From the NCBI GenBank assembly GCA_013286425.1, contig JABDFS010000024.1, positions 1 through 38,423 of the forward strand: DNA of 38,423 nucleotides, given 5' to 3'. The notes under the pieces are model-generated. The model had not been told where the DNA came from and did not search any database. It saw nothing but the letters and a program-made list of their open reading frames with translations. Shown in pieces: positions 25,216 through 34,905 of the stretch. This DNA is from Bacteroidota bacterium. Lineage in GTDB: Bacteria; Bacteroidota; Bacteroidia; Chitinophagales; Chitinophagaceae. The translations under genes were made by a program, and so were the position numbers. Numbering within the stretch: position 1 is the stretch's first letter; every line of letters starts with the position of its first letter.

Positions 25216-27354
25216 ATGCCATCTTCCGTTAATAAAAGTATACGTACGCTTATTAAAAAAGGCGAAGCAACGCCATTTCCTTCCAACATCTCTCCCATGC
25301 TTGCAACACTTGTTGATAAACCTTTTGATGAAGAAGGCTGGTTGTATGAAGTAAAATGGGATGGTTACCGCACTGTTGTTTATTTGAATAAAGGCGAGAT
25401 TGAAATGCGTTCGCGTAACAATAAATCTTTCAATGAAAAATTTTACTCGGTTTACAATGCATTAAAACAATGGAAGATCAACGTTGTTGCAGATGGAGAA
25501 ATAGTTGTGTTGAATGATAAAGGCATTTCAGATTTTGGCAATCTGCAAAACTGGCGCAGCGAAGCAGATGGGGAATTGGTGCTGTATCTTTTTGATGTGT
25601 TATGGCTTGATGGTTATAACCTGATGAACCTGTCTTTGATTGAACGGAAAGAAATATTAAACAGCATTACTCCTTCTTCAAACATTATTCGCATAAGCGA
25701 AAGCTTTAACACCGGCGCTACTGATTTTTTTAAAGCCGCAAAAAAAATAAATCTCGAAGGCATTGTTGCAAAAAGAGCCGACAGTATTTATGCGCCCGAA
25801 AGACGCAGTAAAGATTGGCTTAAAATAAAAACAGGCAAACGGCAGGAAGTTATTATTGGCGGATTTACCAATAATGAAGGCAGCAACAAACCTTTCAGCG
25901 CTTTATTAGTTGGTGTAAATAATAACGGAAGATTGATGTACACTGGCAAGATCGGAACAGGCTTTTCCATTAAACAGCAAAAAGAAATGATGCAGCAATT
26001 TAAGCCGTTAATCAACAATAAAATTCCTTTTGATCATGAGCCTGATATTAACAAGCCTTCGCGCTTTCGCCCTGATCCTCCGAGAGCAACTGCAACATGG
26101 TTAAAGCCTCAGCTTGTTTGCGAAGTAACGTATGCAGAAATTACTGCTGATGGTGTTATGCGCCACCCGTCATTTGAAGGAATGCGTGTTGATAAAAATG
26201 CAGAAGATATCAATCTTGAAAAAGAAAAACCGGTTGAAGATGTAGTGCATCAAACAAGATCATCTTCAATAAAAAACATCTCTAATGCAACAGTTATGAA
26301 AAAGAAAGCAGTAAAAAAATCGTCAGCAAATCTTACTTCAAAACTGATAAAAGCTCCAACAGATAAGCAACGAAAAACATTGCTAAACCCAACAGAAAAA
26401 TCGCAAACAAAAACGGTTAACGGGCATAACATCACATTTAATAATCTTGATAAAATTTATTATCCTGCAATAAAAGGTCAGCGTGCAGTAAGCAAGCGTG
26501 ACATCATTAATTATTATTACCAGGTTGCGCCTTATATGATTCCTTATTTAAAAGACAGGCCGGAAACCATGATACGTTATCCAAATGGGATTAACGGCGA
26601 AAGTTTTTATCAGAAAGATGTTACAGGCAAAGTACCTGATTGGGTTCAGTTATTTCCATACTACACTGAAGAAGGCGGCAATAGAAATTTTATGGTGTGT
26701 ACAAATGAAGCAGGTTTATTATTGATGGCATCGTTAGGCAGTCTTGAAATACATCCGTGGAGCAGCCGCGTGCAAAAGCCAAATAATCCTGACTGGTGTA
26801 TTCTTGATCTTGATCCGGGAGACAAAACAACATTTGAGCAGGTTATAACAGCGGCACAAACAATTAAACAGGTACTTGACGAAATTGGCGCAGATGCTTA
26901 TTGTAAAACTTCAGGTGCAACAGGCATACATATTTATATGCCGCTCGGTGCAAAATATACATATGAACAAAGCAAAGAATTTGCAAGAGTATTGGTAACA
27001 ATTGTTCAATCCCGGTTGTCAAAATTTACATCGATAGAACGCATTGTAAGAAACAGGCAAGGCAAAATGTATCTTGATTTTTTACAGAACAGGCCACAAG
27101 CAACATTGGCTGCCCCTTATTCATTAAGGCCCAAACCCGGCGCTACTGTTTCTATGCCTTTGCATTGGGATGAAGTAAAAAAAGGTTTGAAAGTAAAAGA
27201 CTTTACAATCTTTAATTCTGTTGAACGCATACAAAAGCAAGACGATATTTTTAAAGGTGTGATTGGTAAAGGCATTAATCTAAAACAAGTGTTGAAGAAG
27301 ATTGAATCTGTTTTTGGTGAACAGAATATGCATGAATCGATAAGGAATTTATAA
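25216..27354 (+). CDS. ligD: LigD: ATP-dependent DNA ligase fused to primase-polymerase
   Basis: This 712-residue protein combines an N-terminal ATP-dependent ligase with a C-terminal archaeo-eukaryotic-primase-type polymerase for non-homologous end joining. The ligase nucleotidyl lysine is Lys47 in YEVKWDGYR; EGIVAKR and KDWLKIK are later ligase motifs, and WLKPQLVCEVTYAE is in the OB domain. A basic, low-complexity linker (about 340-400) joins the polymerase, whose metal aspartates are Asp531 and Asp533 in ILDLDPGD, with SGATGIHIYMPL after. The 3'-phosphoesterase domain found in many LigD proteins is absent, and no Ku gene is in the window. The ATG at 25216 is chosen over an in-frame TTG at 25201. 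Confidence 0.92.
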   Translation: MPSSVNKSIRTLIKKGEATPFPSNISPMLATLVDKPFDEEGWLYEVKWDGYRTVVYLNKGEIEMRSRNNKSFNEKFYSVYNALKQWKINVVADGEIVVLNDKGISDFGNLQNWRSEADGELVLYLFDVLWLDGYNLMNLSLIERKEILNSITPSSNIIRISESFNTGATDFFKAAKKINLEGIVAKRADSIYAPERRSKDWLKIKTGKRQEVIIGGFTNNEGSNKPFSALLVGVNNNGRLMYTGKIGTGFSIKQQKEMMQQFKPLINNKIPFDHEPDINKPSRFRPDPPRATATWLKPQLVCEVTYAEITADGVMRHPSFEGMRVDKNAEDINLEKEKPVEDVVHQTRSSSIKNISNATVMKKKAVKKSSANLTSKLIKAPTDKQRKTLLNPTEKSQTKTVNGHNITFNNLDKIYYPAIKGQRAVSKRDIINYYYQVAPYMIPYLKDRPETMIRYPNGINGESFYQKDVTGKVPDWVQLFPYYTEEGGNRNFMVCTNEAGLLLMASLGSLEIHPWSSRVQKPNNPDWCILDLDPGDKTTFEQVITAAQTIKQVLDEIGADAYCKTSGATGIHIYMPLGAKYTYEQSKEFARVLVTIVQSRLSKFTSIERIVRNRQGKMYLDFLQNRPQATLAAPYSLRPKPGATVSMPLHWDEVKKGLKVKDFTIFNSVERIQKQDDIFKGVIGKGINLKQVLKKIESVFGEQNMHESIRNL

Positions 27355-27451
27355 TTTTCTTCTGCCTTTAGCAGAGCTTAAAAACAACAGACTTCTTTGT
27401 GCGTCCTTTCCACGAAAGTGGGAAATCTCATAATTTAAATCTTCAAGGCTC

Positions 27452-27492
27452 TTTATAATGAGATGCTCAGTCAAGCTGAGCATGACGAGCAA
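27452..27492. repeat. REP-like palindromic element
   Basis: TTTATAATGAGA is followed by TGCTCAG-TCAAG-CTGAGCA (27464-27482), a perfect 7-bp stem, then TGACGAGC. ATCTCATAA about 30 bases upstream is the reverse complement of the TTAT(AA)TGAGAT segment. This type of sequence recurs in Bacteroidota intergenic DNA (from memory); TTTATAATGAGAT also occurs near 19142-19154. Confidence 0.55.
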
Positions 27493-27555
27493 GTGGTTAT
27501 GTTTTCCTTACTATTTAAAGTTTGCAATAATTCAATTCTGAACTAATTTAAACAA

Positions 27556-28311
27556 TCACAACTTCCCCAAATAAACCTTTGTTTCATAATTAAACTCTAC
27601 TGTATTGTTTTGATTAAATGTTGTGAAAATATTTTTAAGCGTTGCGATCATTGCGTCATAATTTGAATGGGCTTCATCAGGCGAATAAGAAGAGGAAAGC
27701 AACCTGCCTTTTAATGCCTCAAAATCAAAAACCTGTTTATTAGGAAAGTTTTGCTTTATAAAAAACTCCGGGTTAAAGAACAATGCTACTTTTTTATCAT
27801 CAATATTTTTATGATCTACATTGGCATAATCTATTGCATAATCAAACAGTAATTGCTCGTATGCTTTATCAAACGGTGATTCAACAGAACGTTCATTCCA
27901 TATCAAACAGCAATAACCACCAGGTTTTAAAATACGTTTAAATTCTTCCTTTGTTTTTGCCGGATGAAACCAATGAAAAGCCTGTGCCGCAGTAATCAAA
28001 TCAATACTGCTACCTGACAAAGTTGTTTGCTCTGCCGTTCCATCAACACTGATGAAAGAATTAAAATCATTCAAAATATTTTCTGCTGCATTGCGCATGG
28101 GTTCATTCGGTTCAACAGCATACACAGTATTGCCATTATCGAGAAATAATTTTGTTATGATGCCTGTGCCTGAACCAATATCTGCAATTATGAAACTGCT
28201 GTTGAATTGTATTTGCTTTTCAAGAAAAGCAATGATTTCTTTTGGATATGAAGGCCGGTATTTTACATAGTTATCAACCCTGTTACTAAAGCGTTGTGTG
28301 TTATCAGCCAT
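27556..28311 (-). CDS. Class I SAM-dependent methyltransferase
   Basis: This 251-residue protein begins with the RFSNRVDNYVKYRPSYP pattern common in small Methyltransf_11-type enzymes. It has SAM motif I DIGSGTG (44-50), the acidic strand end YAVEPNEPM (motif II), and the post-motif stretch AQAFHWFHPAKTKEEFKRIL with LKPGGYCCLIW. The substrate cannot be told; relatives act on small molecules. It lies 13 bp after the GMC oxidoreductase stop, so it may be the last gene of the same transcript. Confidence 0.85.
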   Translation of the reverse strand: MADNTQRFSNRVDNYVKYRPSYPKEIIAFLEKQIQFNSSFIIADIGSGTGIITKLFLDNGNTVYAVEPNEPMRNAAENILNDFNSFISVDGTAEQTTLSGSSIDLITAAQAFHWFHPAKTKEEFKRILKPGGYCCLIWNERSVESPFDKAYEQLLFDYAIDYANVDHKNIDDKKVALFFNPEFFIKQNFPNKQVFDFEALKGRLLSSSYSPDEAHSNYDAMIATLKNIFTTFNQNNTVEFNYETKVYLGKL

Positions 28312-28324
28312 ATAAATTTATTTA

Positions 28325-30018
28325 TCAGATCTCGCCTTTTTTCATCTGGCTTACAGCATAATCAACAGCACGTGCAGTTAATGCCATATAAGTTAATGAA
28401 GGGTTCTGTGTTGAAGTTGATGTCATGCATGAACCATCTGTAACAAAAACATTCTTGCATGCATGCATTTGATTCCACTCATTCAATATAGATGTTTTAG
28501 GGTCTTTACCCATACGCACACCACCCATTCGTGAATATCAAGTCCGGGCGCATGTTTTGAATCATCAACATGTATATCAGTAAAACCTGCTTTGGTATAC
28601 ATCTCTGTCATTTGCTCCTGGAAATCTTTCACCATTTTTTCATCGTTATCGTCATATTCAACATTGATGTTAAGCAGCGGCATTTCCCATTCATCTTTTT
28701 TATTTGCGTCAAGCGAAACATAATTGCTTTCTTTTGGAATCGTTTCACCCATCATATGCGAGCCTACATACCATGATCCGAGATCTTTTGAAGCAAGTGC
28801 ATCTTTCAACTCTGTTCCGAAGCCGCTTGTATCATGCTGAATTCCTCTGTATGCACCAAAACCTGCAGCATAACCACGCAGAAAATCTGTTTCCTGCTTA
28901 TATACATTTCTAAAGCGTGGGATATAAGCAGTAGTTGGCCTGCGGCCTTCTGTTGTTACGTTTGTAAAATCGTTGCACTTTGCATTGATATGTGCACGGT
29001 AATTATGAAAAGCAACATACTTTCCCAACACATCATTATCGTTACCAAAACCATTTGGAAAGCGGTTGCTTTTAGAATTCAACAACAACAAATTTGTATT
29101 AAGCGCAGCTGCATTTACAAAAATTATGTTGGCAAAATATTCTGTTACAACTTTGGTTTGCGCGTCAATAATTCTTACACCCGCCGCTTTATTTTTTTTA
29201 TCATCATAAATAATTTCCTGCACAACGCTGTAAGGCCTCAACGTCATGTTACCTGTTTTTAATGCCCATGGAATAGTGCTTGAGTTACTGCTGAAATAGC
29301 CGCCAAACGGACAACCACGCTGGCACAATGTTCTGTTCTGACATTGCACTCTTCCCTGGTCGTAATGTGTTTTTTGAGGCTCGGTAAGATGCGCACAGCG
29401 GCCGTATATCACATGCCTGCCGTTATAATTTTTTGCAACTACATTTTGAAAATATTTCTCTACATCATTCAATTCTATCGGCGGTAAAAATTCACCATCA
29501 GGCAACATATCCAAACCATCTTTATTACCACTGATGCCTGCAAATTTTTCAACATAACTATACCATGGTGCAATGTCTTTATAGCGTATCGGCCAATCAA
29601 CTGCAAAGCCATCACGCGCAGGGCCTTCAAAATCAAAATCACTCCATCGTTGTGTTTGCCTTGCCCATAGTAAAGATTTTCCTCCAACCTGGTAACCACG
29701 TATCCAATCAAAAGGTTTTTGTTGTATGTATGGGTGTTCTGTATCCTTTACAAAAAAATGCATGGCATCTTCGCGAAAAGCATAACAACGGCTCACCACA
29801 GGATTTTTATCAGCAATATCAACAGGTATTTGCCCGCGATGTTCAAACTCCCACGGCATCATATTAGTGGTTGGATAATCTTTATTGTGCACTACATTTC
29901 TGCCACGTTCAAGCACCAATGTTTTTAAACCTTTCTCACACAATTCTTTTGCAGCCCAGCCACCGCTTATTCCGGAACCGATAACAATAGCATCGAAAGT
30001 ATTCGTATTGTTTCCCAT
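28325..30018 (-). CDS. GMC oxidoreductase, interrupted by a one-base frameshift
   Basis: The product would be a flavoprotein of about 564 residues. The N-terminus has the FAD Rossmann motif (AIVIGSGISGGWAAKEL, then VLERG), then GYQVGGKSLLWARQTQRWSD and a cysteine-rich RTLCQRGCPFGGY. The frame breaks at about 28528: the first part ends in APGLDIHEW where relatives have HEMGGVRMG, and the second frame begins exactly MGGVRMGKDPKTS and carries the conserved NVFVTDGSCMTSTSTQNPSL to the end. One A is missing from a GAAATG-type run. The enzyme type oxidises sugars or alcohols with FAD; its neighbour upstream is the matching small subunit. Confidence 0.88.
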
Positions 30019-30034
30019 TTTTTAAATTGAATTA

Positions 30035-30559
30035 TTAAACAGGCACGCTGCTTTTAAACCTGCCCGGAACTAATTTGTATTCCTGCACATTGGTTAAATA
30101 ATATTTTGAACTGGTGTACGCCTGCACTGTTAGACCTTTTAAAATGTTATAGAAATAAGCCGCATCGTCTTTTGCATCTTTCTGCGAATTCATAGCTGCA
30201 ACAATTATTTTTTGTTCATCAGGCGAACATTCAACAAATGACTTTTTATACTTGTCTTTTACATCTTTATTGAATTGCTGCATGCCTGTCAAAAATCTAT
30301 TACGATCTTTTTGTTCATAACAATCATTCAGCATTTGCAATGCAAACAAATGCGCTGAAATTCCTTTTGCGCCAGGCGTGTTTGTGTCAGGAATAATTGT
30401 TTCTGCAATTGCAGCAAGCATCGCCTGCTGATCTTCATCAATAGAAATATTATTGTATGCTGATATTTTTTTAGGCGAAGGTTTACAGGTTGGCAACAAT
30501 ACCGCGCCTGCACCAACAATAATAAAATATCTTATAGCAGACCGCCTGTTTATGTTCAT
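30035..30559 (-). CDS. Gluconate 2-dehydrogenase subunit 3 family protein
   Basis: This 174-residue protein matches the Gluconate_2-dh3 family by its DEDQQAMLAAIAETIIPDTNTPGAKG and LQMLNDCY pattern. It starts with a twin-arginine sequence (NRRSAIRYFIIVG) followed by a lipobox-like LLPTC (Cys25), so it is probably exported folded, carrying the GMC flavoprotein with it, and possibly lipid-anchored. The ATG at 30559 is preferred over a TTG seven codons upstream. It lies 16 bp before the GMC gene on the same strand, the standard order for this two-part dehydrogenase. The cytochrome c subunit of the proteobacterial enzyme is not nearby. Confidence 0.85.
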   Translation of the reverse strand: MNINRRSAIRYFIIVGAGAVLLPTCKPSPKKISAYNNISIDEDQQAMLAAIAETIIPDTNTPGAKGISAHLFALQMLNDCYEQKDRNRFLTGMQQFNKDVKDKYKKSFVECSPDEQKIIVAAMNSQKDAKDDAAYFYNILKGLTVQAYTSSKYYLTNVQEYKLVPGRFKSSVPV

Positions 30560-30647
30560 TGAAAAAGATTTTGTTTGCAACCAGGTTTAATACTTTATAC
30601 AGAGTTGTGTGAAAGTAATAATTCCTCTATTATCTGTTACAAAATAA

Positions 30648-30675
30648 AAAAGCCCGGCTTTTAAACCGGGCTTTT
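30648..30675 (-). terminator. Rho-independent terminator of secA
   Basis: AAAAGCCCGG and CCGGGCTTTT form a perfect 10-bp stem with an 8-base loop. On the minus strand it is followed by TTATTTTG after a T run, 26 bp past the secA stop. Confidence 0.8.
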
Positions 30676-30700
30676 ATGTATCAATAAAATTTATAAGAAG

Positions 30701-33700
30701 CTATTCTTCCCTGCCGTGACAGTTCTTATATTTCTTTCCGCTGCCGCAGGGACAAGGGTCATTTCTGCCAACTTTAGGACCAACACGAACAGGCTCCTGT
30801 TTTACTGGAGTTGGATCATGATAATCTTTTCCATTAGCTGCATAATCTTCACCAGCATTTTCAATTTCGCGTTTATTGGAACGCATCTTACTCATGTCTG
30901 TTTTTTCCTGTTTTGCTTCACGTACCGGCGCATCTTGTTGTATCGGTAATTCTGCATGCGATAAAAAACTTACAATATTAGTGCTCACCTGTGCACTCAT
31001 CTGGCTGAATAAATTAAATGCTTCGCCTTTATAAATCACCAACGGATCTTTTTGTTCATAATGCGCTGTCTGCACACTTTGCTTAAGATCATCCATTGCA
31101 CGCAAATGTTCTTTCCATGCATCATCAATCAGGAAAAGTGTTACGCCTCTTTCAAGTGTGTTGGCCAACTCGCTACCATCCGTTTGCAATACCTTATCAA
31201 GATTTGCAAGAACCTGTATGCCTTTTCTTCCATCACTAAACGGCACGCCAACATTTTGTATTTGCATGCCCTGTGTATCGCGAATACTTTTAAAAACCGG
31301 GAGAGCAGCTTCAGCAAGTTCTTTGCGCTTGCGCTGATAATTTACATTGGCCTCTTCATACAGGCTTTGTATTAATTGTTGTGCATCTGTTTTCTCAAAT
31401 GCTTCAGGAGTGATAACAGTATCCAATCCAAGATTAACGATGGTTTCAAGCTTAAAGCCTGCATAATCGTTGCGGTCTTTAAAAGTATTTACCAACCCAT
31501 CAGCAACATCATAGAATGAATTATCAAGATCGAGTGCAAGGCGTTCGCCAAATAAAGCGTGGTTACGTTTTGTATAAATAACCGTGCGCTGTTTGTTCAT
31601 CACATCATCATATTCCAACAAACGTTTACGAATACCAAAATTGTTTTCTTCTACTTTTCTTTGTGCACGTTCAATGCTTTTTGTAACCATGCTGTGTTGA
31701 ATAACTTCGCCTTCTTTATAGCCTGCAAAGTCCATCACTTTTGCAATACGCTCACTGCCGAACATACGCATCAGGTCATCTTCAAGACAAACAAAGAACT
31801 GAGATGAACCCGGATCGCCTTGTCTTCCCGCACGGCCACGCAACTGCCTATCAACGCGACGGCTTTCATGACGTTCAGTACCAATGATCGCCAAACCACC
31901 TGCTTCTTTAACACCTGCGCCAAGTTTAATATCTGTACCGCGGCCGGCCATGTTTGTTGCGATGGTAATGTTACCGGCAAGGCCTGCTTCTGCAATAACC
32001 TGCGCTTCACGCTGGTGTTGTTTTGCGTTCAATACATTATGCGGAATTTTTTTCTGCTGTAACATACGGCTGAGTAATTCACTCACTTCAACCGAAGTTG
32101 TACCAACAAGTACAGGCCTTCCGTTGCTGCGCATTTCTTCAATTATTTCTATAACCGCTTTATATTTTTCACGCTTTGTTTTATAAACAAGATCTTCCTG
32201 GTCTTTTCGTATACAGGAAACATTGGTTGGAATGCTTACAACATCCAATTTATAAATATCCCAAAGCTCTGCTGCTTCTGTTTCTGCAGTACCCGTCATA
32301 CCGGCGAGCTTGTGATACATCCTGAAATAATTCTGTAACGTAACGGTAGCATAGGTTTGAGAAGCCGCTTCGATCTTTACATTTTCTTTTGCTTCAATGG
32401 CCTGGTGCAAACCATCTGAATAACGGCGGCCATCGAGAATACGGCCTGTTTGTTCGTCAACAATTTTTACTGCACCATCCATTACTACATACTCAACATC
32501 TTTATCAAATAAAGTATAAGCTTTTAATAATTGCTGAACAGTATGAATACGGTCTGCCTTTACAGAATAATCATTCAACAATGATTCTTTCTTATGCAGC
32601 TTTTTATCTGCATCAAGCGCGGCATCATTATCAATAGTTGCCAGTTCTCCACCTATATCAGGAAGAATAAAGAAGTTTGGATCTTCTCCTGATTTTGTGA
32701 TAAGATGAATACCTTTATCGGTAAGCTCAACAGAATTATTTTTTTCATCTATATAGAAATACAGTTCGTCATCAACAACATGCATTTCTTTTTGCTGATC
32801 TCCGAGATAATGGTTTTCTGCTTTCTGCATTTTAACACGAATGCCCGGCTCGCTTAAATATTTTATAAGCGCTGTATTCTTGGGTAATCCTCTGAACGCA
32901 CGGTACAGAGCAAGGCCGCCATCTTTAGGGTCATCATTGCCTTCGCTGATTTTTTTCTTTGCTTCGGTGAGAAACTGGTTAATCGCACGTTTCTGTGCTT
33001 CAGCCAATTTTTCAATACGTGGTTTCAATTCAAAGAATTGCTGGGTGGTGTCATCGCGGCCAACAGGCCCTGAAATAATCAATGGTGTACGCGCATCATC
33101 AATCAATACACTATCCACTTCATCTACCATTGCAAAATGGTGTTTGCGCTGCACCATTTCTTCGGGTGTATGCACCATGTTATCGCGCAAATAATCAAAA
33201 CCAAATTCATTATTGGTTCCATAAGTAATATCCGACAAGTAAGCCTTACGGCGATCTTCTGTATTGGGCTGATGTTTATCAATGCAATCAACGGTAATTC
33301 CCAGCCATTCAAAAATGGTTCCGTTCCATTCACTGTCGCGTTTTGCGAGGTAATCATTCACCGTAACAATATGCACACCTTCACCGGCAAGTGCATTTAA
33401 ATAAGCAGGCAATGTTGATACCAGCGTTTTACCTTCACCGGTACTCATTTCTGCGATCTTTCCCTGGTGTAAAACAATACCACCAATTAATTGCACATCA
33501 TAATGCACCATGTTCCAGGTAATAAGATTACCGGCAGCCATCCAGCTGTTATTAAATACAGACTGGTTACCATTGATCTTTATATAATCTTTTTTAACGC
33601 TCAGGTCCCGATCGAGCTGGGTTGCAGTTGCTGTAAGCTGCGTATTTTCTTTAAATCGTTTTGAAGTTTCTTTTACAACTGCAAATGCTTCAGGCAAAAT

Positions 33701-34021
33701 ATCCTGAAGTATTTCTTCAATCTTTTTATCGCGGTCTTTTTTCAGGTCATCAACTTCTTTATATAAAGCATCTTTTCCCTGCATATCGCTTTCCTGTAAA
33801 GCGTCGGCTTCAGCTTTTTTTGCAGTGATGGATGCATCAATTTCTGACAAATGGTCTTGAATGCGTTGCTTGAATTCTAAAGTTTTTCCGCGAAGTTCAT
33901 CATTGGTGAGGGTTTGATATTGATCGAAAAAACCATTTATTTTTTCAACCAACGGCTCTATTTTTTTAACGTCTTTCTCGCTTTTATTGCCGCCTAAAAT
34001 TTTACTCAAAAAGTTTAGCAT
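30701..34021 (-). CDS. secA: Preprotein translocase ATPase SecA
   Basis: This 1,106-residue motor drives proteins through SecYEG. Landmarks: Walker A MSTGEGKT (192-199), DEAD-like motif [21 protein letters not shown], preprotein-binding domain, motif [41 protein letters not shown], and a C-terminal zinc finger (Cys1090, Cys1092, Cys1101, His1102 in [15 protein letters not shown]). It is about 200 residues longer than E. coli SecA, with extra charged insertions near residues 60-105 and 320-400, as usual in Bacteroidota. It is monocistronic as far as visible. Confidence 0.97.
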   Translation of the reverse strand: MLNFLSKILGGNKSEKDVKKIEPLVEKINGFFDQYQTLTNDELRGKTLEFKQRIQDHLSEIDASITAKKAEADALQESDMQGKDALYKEVDDLKKDRDKKIEEILQDILPEAFAVVKETSKRFKENTQLTATATQLDRDLSVKKDYIKINGNQSVFNNSWMAAGNLITWNMVHYDVQLIGGIVLHQGKIAEMSTGEGKTLVSTLPAYLNALAGEGVHIVTVNDYLAKRDSEWNGTIFEWLGITVDCIDKHQPNTEDRRKAYLSDITYGTNNEFGFDYLRDNMVHTPEEMVQRKHHFAMVDEVDSVLIDDARTPLIISGPVGRDDTTQQFFELKPRIEKLAEAQKRAINQFLTEAKKKISEGNDDPKDGGLALYRAFRGLPKNTALIKYLSEPGIRVKMQKAENHYLGDQQKEMHVVDDELYFYIDEKNNSVELTDKGIHLITKSGEDPNFFILPDIGGELATIDNDAALDADKKLHKKESLLNDYSVKADRIHTVQQLLKAYTLFDKDVEYVVMDGAVKIVDEQTGRILDGRRYSDGLHQAIEAKENVKIEAASQTYATVTLQNYFRMYHKLAGMTGTAETEAAELWDIYKLDVVSIPTNVSCIRKDQEDLVYKTKREKYKAVIEIIEEMRSNGRPVLVGTTSVEVSELLSRMLQQKKIPHNVLNAKQHQREAQVIAEAGLAGNITIATNMAGRGTDIKLGAGVKEAGGLAIIGTERHESRRVDRQLRGRAGRQGDPGSSQFFVCLEDDLMRMFGSERIAKVMDFAGYKEGEVIQHSMVTKSIERAQRKVEENNFGIRKRLLEYDDVMNKQRTVIYTKRNHALFGERLALDLDNSFYDVADGLVNTFKDRNDYAGFKLETIVNLGLDTVITPEAFEKTDAQQLIQSLYEEANVNYQRKRKELAEAALPVFKSIRDTQGMQIQNVGVPFSDGRKGIQVLANLDKVLQTDGSELANTLERGVTLFLIDDAWKEHLRAMDDLKQSVQTAHYEQKDPLVIYKGEAFNLFSQMSAQVSTNIVSFLSHAELPIQQDAPVREAKQEKTDMSKMRSNKREIENAGEDYAANGKDYHDPTPVKQEPVRVGPKVGRNDPCPCGSGKKYKNCHGREE

Positions 34022-34356
34022 ATCCTTATTATTGGTCTTGTATTGTATTGATATTTATAAAAGTAAACCCTCATGCTTTCAAAAATTGTGCGCCTGTTAA
34101 ATAAAGCCAAACTGTCAGCATGGGGGCTGCAAGTTAATAAATTACAGGCGGTGATGAAAACGTGAAAGCTCTTTTAACTAATTCTGTTGCATTATAAAGT
34201 GTTATCCTATAGCCGCCCGACCTGCATCCGGCAAATCTTTACCTAACATACTTATCCGGGCGTTTTTAAACCATTAACCAGTCTTTTCCTGGTGCCTGTC
34301 GAATGCTTTAAGCGCCATCCAGGTAACAGGCGTTTATTGAGTTAATAACAGGAAGT

Positions 34357-34467
34357 TCATTTCTTCGATATAACTTCGATATTTCTTCGATATAACTTCG
34401 ATATAACTTCGATCAATTGAATCGAAGAAATATCGAAGTTATATCGTATTTTTTTCGAAGAAAACAT
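34357..34467 (-). other. Possible 36-residue frame made of the 11-residue repeat
   Basis: On the minus strand an ATG at 34467 opens 36 codons beginning MFSSKKIRYNFDISSIQ and then LIEVISKLYRR-NIEVISKK. It spans the entire third array and stops right after it. The repeat resembles that coded by the first array on the plus strand. Whether it is expressed cannot be judged. Confidence 0.3.
34363..34446. repeat. Tandem 11-bp array (CTTCGATATAA) folded into a perfect inverted repeat
   Basis: CTTCGAT begins at 34363, 34374, 34385, 34396 and 34407, exactly 11 bases apart. The reverse complement ATCGAAG follows at 34421 and 34432, with a third partial at 34443, again 11 apart. Bases 34366-34391 and 34421-34446 are perfect 26-base reverse complements around a 29-base centre, so either strand can form a long hairpin. 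Confidence 0.9.
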
Positions 34468-34514
34468 GAAGCTGGTATTTGTCAGTTACCTGGTTTTGGG
34501 CCTGCAAATACTGA

Positions 34515-34703
34515 AACGCTATTCCCCTTCACTCTTTTAGGCGTCAGGATAAGGCCTGTATTAAACTGAATAAGGCTTTATAGGACCAGGTGGTGGCATT
34601 TAAGAAGAAAGTCAGATACATGGCCCGTCTTAACTGGTTTGGTAACCGTATCAACAATTATGCAGCAAGTGTTTATAAATTAATGAATCAAAAATTCAGG
34701 TAA
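34515..34703 (+). pseudogene. Possible decayed small gene
   Basis: The plus frame is open from 34515 except for one TAG at 34581-34583. It reads SFRRQDKACIKLNKAL, stop, DQVVAFKKKVRYMARLNWFG, then NRINNYAASVYKLMNQKFR and a stop at 34701. The basic, aromatic composition without low complexity looks protein-like. There is no start codon before the stop; the part from ATG 34620 is only 27 residues. I recognise no family. Confidence 0.3.
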
Positions 34704-34905
34704 GGTATAGCAGTTGACAGGCAGTTACCTCTTTTCACATTTTCATCGTCCCAAAATATTAGCCATGCTTTGAGTTTACATGAAAATAGGCTGCATTCCC
34801 TTACCTTCGCGGCGAAAAAAGTTTCACAGTTACAAAGTTTCAGCGTTTCAAAAGTTTAGACATAACAATGAAACTATTGGAACTTTTTAAACAATTAAAC
34901 TCGTT

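Larger units (their letters stand above)
34022..34905. other. 884-bp gap between divergent secA and atpG
   Basis: The centre holds the third 11-bp array with its inverted repeat. On either side are short frames that look like decayed coding DNA (see the separate entry at 34515-34703); on the minus strand near 34210-34245 a 15-codon frame starts MLGKDLPDAGRAAIG. TACCTTCG at 34802-34809 resembles a -7 element about 97 bp before atpG. No complete gene is recognised. Confidence 0.5.

Noticed and set aside
27366-27390. Short TCTGC/GCAGA palindrome after ligD as a terminator
   Set aside because: The stem is only 5 bp and is not followed by a T run.
28834-29262. 142-codon plus frame opposite the GMC gene
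   Set aside because: It is antisense to conserved flavoprotein sequence, with no start context or domain.
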